A stretch of DNA of 64,000 nucleotides from Thiomonas sp. FB-Cd (GTDB lineage Bacteria > Pseudomonadota > Gammaproteobacteria > Burkholderiales > Burkholderiaceae_C): the NCBI RefSeq assembly GCF_000733775.1, contig NZ_JPOE01000002.1:1364001-1428000 (forward strand), in the 5' to 3' direction. The notes beneath the pieces are model-generated. The model saw only the letters and a list, made by a program, of their open reading frames with translations. It was not told the DNA's origin and searched no databases. The first letter of the stretch is position 1. The number at the start of each line of letters is the position of its first letter. The translations under genes were made by a program, and so were the position numbers. Of this stretch, positions 63,381 to 64,000 are shown in pieces.

Positions 63381-64000
63381 ATGAACTCTCCCCCCACTAA
63401 ACTGCTTGTGCGGTTGTCGTGGGGGTTTCGCGGGTCACAGACTTGGACTTGCCACGTTGCCGTGGCAGAGGTTTCGGCCTCGCCGCCACGCCCGTTCCAG
63501 GCGTGTTCGCGTCGACGAGCACCACCAACGCGCTGTTTTGGTCGCGTTGCATGACATGCCCGCAGTGCGGGCATGTCATGCATGCGCTCTGCGAGCGTCT
63601 TGGGCACGATCTCCCAACACGCCGAGCAGCGCTGCGACGGTTTGAGTTGGCGCGTGTTGGCGTGTTGCTCAGGTGCAGGCGCGTACCAGCTTCTTCCGCT
63701 TTGTACGCGAGCATCGGATGCGCCATGCCGAACCCTGCCGAGAGGTTCTCCCGGTTGAGTCCGGCCTTTTGCCGCACGCGACGGCCCGGTGTCTCCACCG
63801 TGCCCTTCGCGCTGCGGCTCATGTTCTTGGGTGCGAGTTCTTCGGTCGCCAGCACCGCGCATTGCCGCACCATCCTGGTCGTTTCCTTGTGCACGAAGTC
63901 CCGGCGCAGGTTGCCGATGCGATCATGCAGCCGGGCGATGGCACTGCCAAGCCGCTTGTGCCGAATGGAGCCCCGGCGCTTGCGTGCGCGCTGACGTTGC
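63381..64000 (-). mobile_element. Family B tnpB element, copy 4 (runs off window)
   Basis: The right end GAGAGTTCAT stops at 63381, as in copies B1-B3. The element continues to the window edge. Its left end and target are not visible. The host flank is the DsbD-like fragment, so this copy probably also interrupts a gene. Confidence 0.85.
63397..64000 (-). pseudogene. tnpB: tnpB of family B copy 4, frameshifted, partial
   Basis: Compared with B1 and B2, the coding sequence is damaged in the zinc-ribbon region. An 8-base tandem repeat (GCGTGTTG twice, near 63652-63667) shifts the frame after LSNT, and a further extra base near 63578-63582 shifts it back just before CPHCGH. The intervening residues, including the first ribbon Cys pair (CSAC/CAAC in B1/B2), are replaced by out-of-frame sequence. 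Upstream motifs LATEELAPKNMSRSAKGTV are intact. The first RuvC Asp lies outside the window. The protein is probably inactive. Confidence 0.75.

Overview
The window is a high-GC chromosomal segment of a betaproteobacterium, most likely of the order Burkholderiales. This rests on gene content (GTP-type PEP carboxykinase, YeeE/YedE pair, FdxA plus TrxB-like ferredoxin reductase, DUF3563 protein, gentisate-pathway genes, CopA/CopB). A Thiomonas-like organism fits, but the genus cannot be fixed from the sequence alone. I saw no tRNA, rRNA or CRISPR array.

Layout. 0-4.3 kb: sulfur-transport YeeE/YedE halves, an AMP-forming acyl-CoA ligase, ferredoxin and ferredoxin-NADP reductase. 4.4-30 kb: a patchwork of single genes (O-methyltransferase, DMT transporter, PckG, YbjQ, two UPF0149 proteins, cupredoxin, bestrophin, lipoprotein hydrolase, MACS acyl-CoA synthetase, PanE) repeatedly broken by IS200/IS605-family elements that carry only tnpB. 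30-36 kb: a LysR-controlled M20 amidohydrolase plus MHS-type transporter, the transporter being split by a tnpB element.

36-60 kb is the main functional block, a catabolic island. One minus-strand unit (MarR regulator, five-gene branched-chain-type ABC importer, hemerythrin protein, 3-hydroxybenzoate 6-monooxygenase, gentisate 1,2-dioxygenase) lies next to a second one with its own ABC importer and a complete CoA-dependent beta-oxidation set: feruloyl-CoA-synthase-like ligase, acyl-CoA dehydrogenase, enoyl-CoA hydratase, SDR dehydrogenase, thiolase and 4HBT thioesterase. A TetR regulator reads away from that unit. The last two gentisate-pathway enzymes, maleylpyruvate isomerase and fumarylpyruvate hydrolase, follow with a divergent LysR regulator. 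I infer that the island takes up a meta-hydroxylated aryl-propanoid (for example 3-hydroxyphenylpropanoate or 3-hydroxycinnamate), shortens its side chain to 3-hydroxybenzoyl-CoA, releases 3-hydroxybenzoate, and finishes through gentisate to fumarate and pyruvate.

60-64 kb: copper resistance genes copB and copA, then a DsbD-like fragment cut by another tnpB element that runs off the window.

Mobile DNA is the second theme. At least three tnpB families (called A, B and C here) are present, with deletion derivatives, nested ends and two IS200 tnpA tails. Three host genes can be rejoined exactly by removing an element: dksA (B2), the MHS transporter (C) and the upstream region of the O-methyltransferase (B1). 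The two B insertions whose left flank is visible both follow TTGAA. Three other genes carry single-base deficits in G/C runs, which may be sequencing errors.
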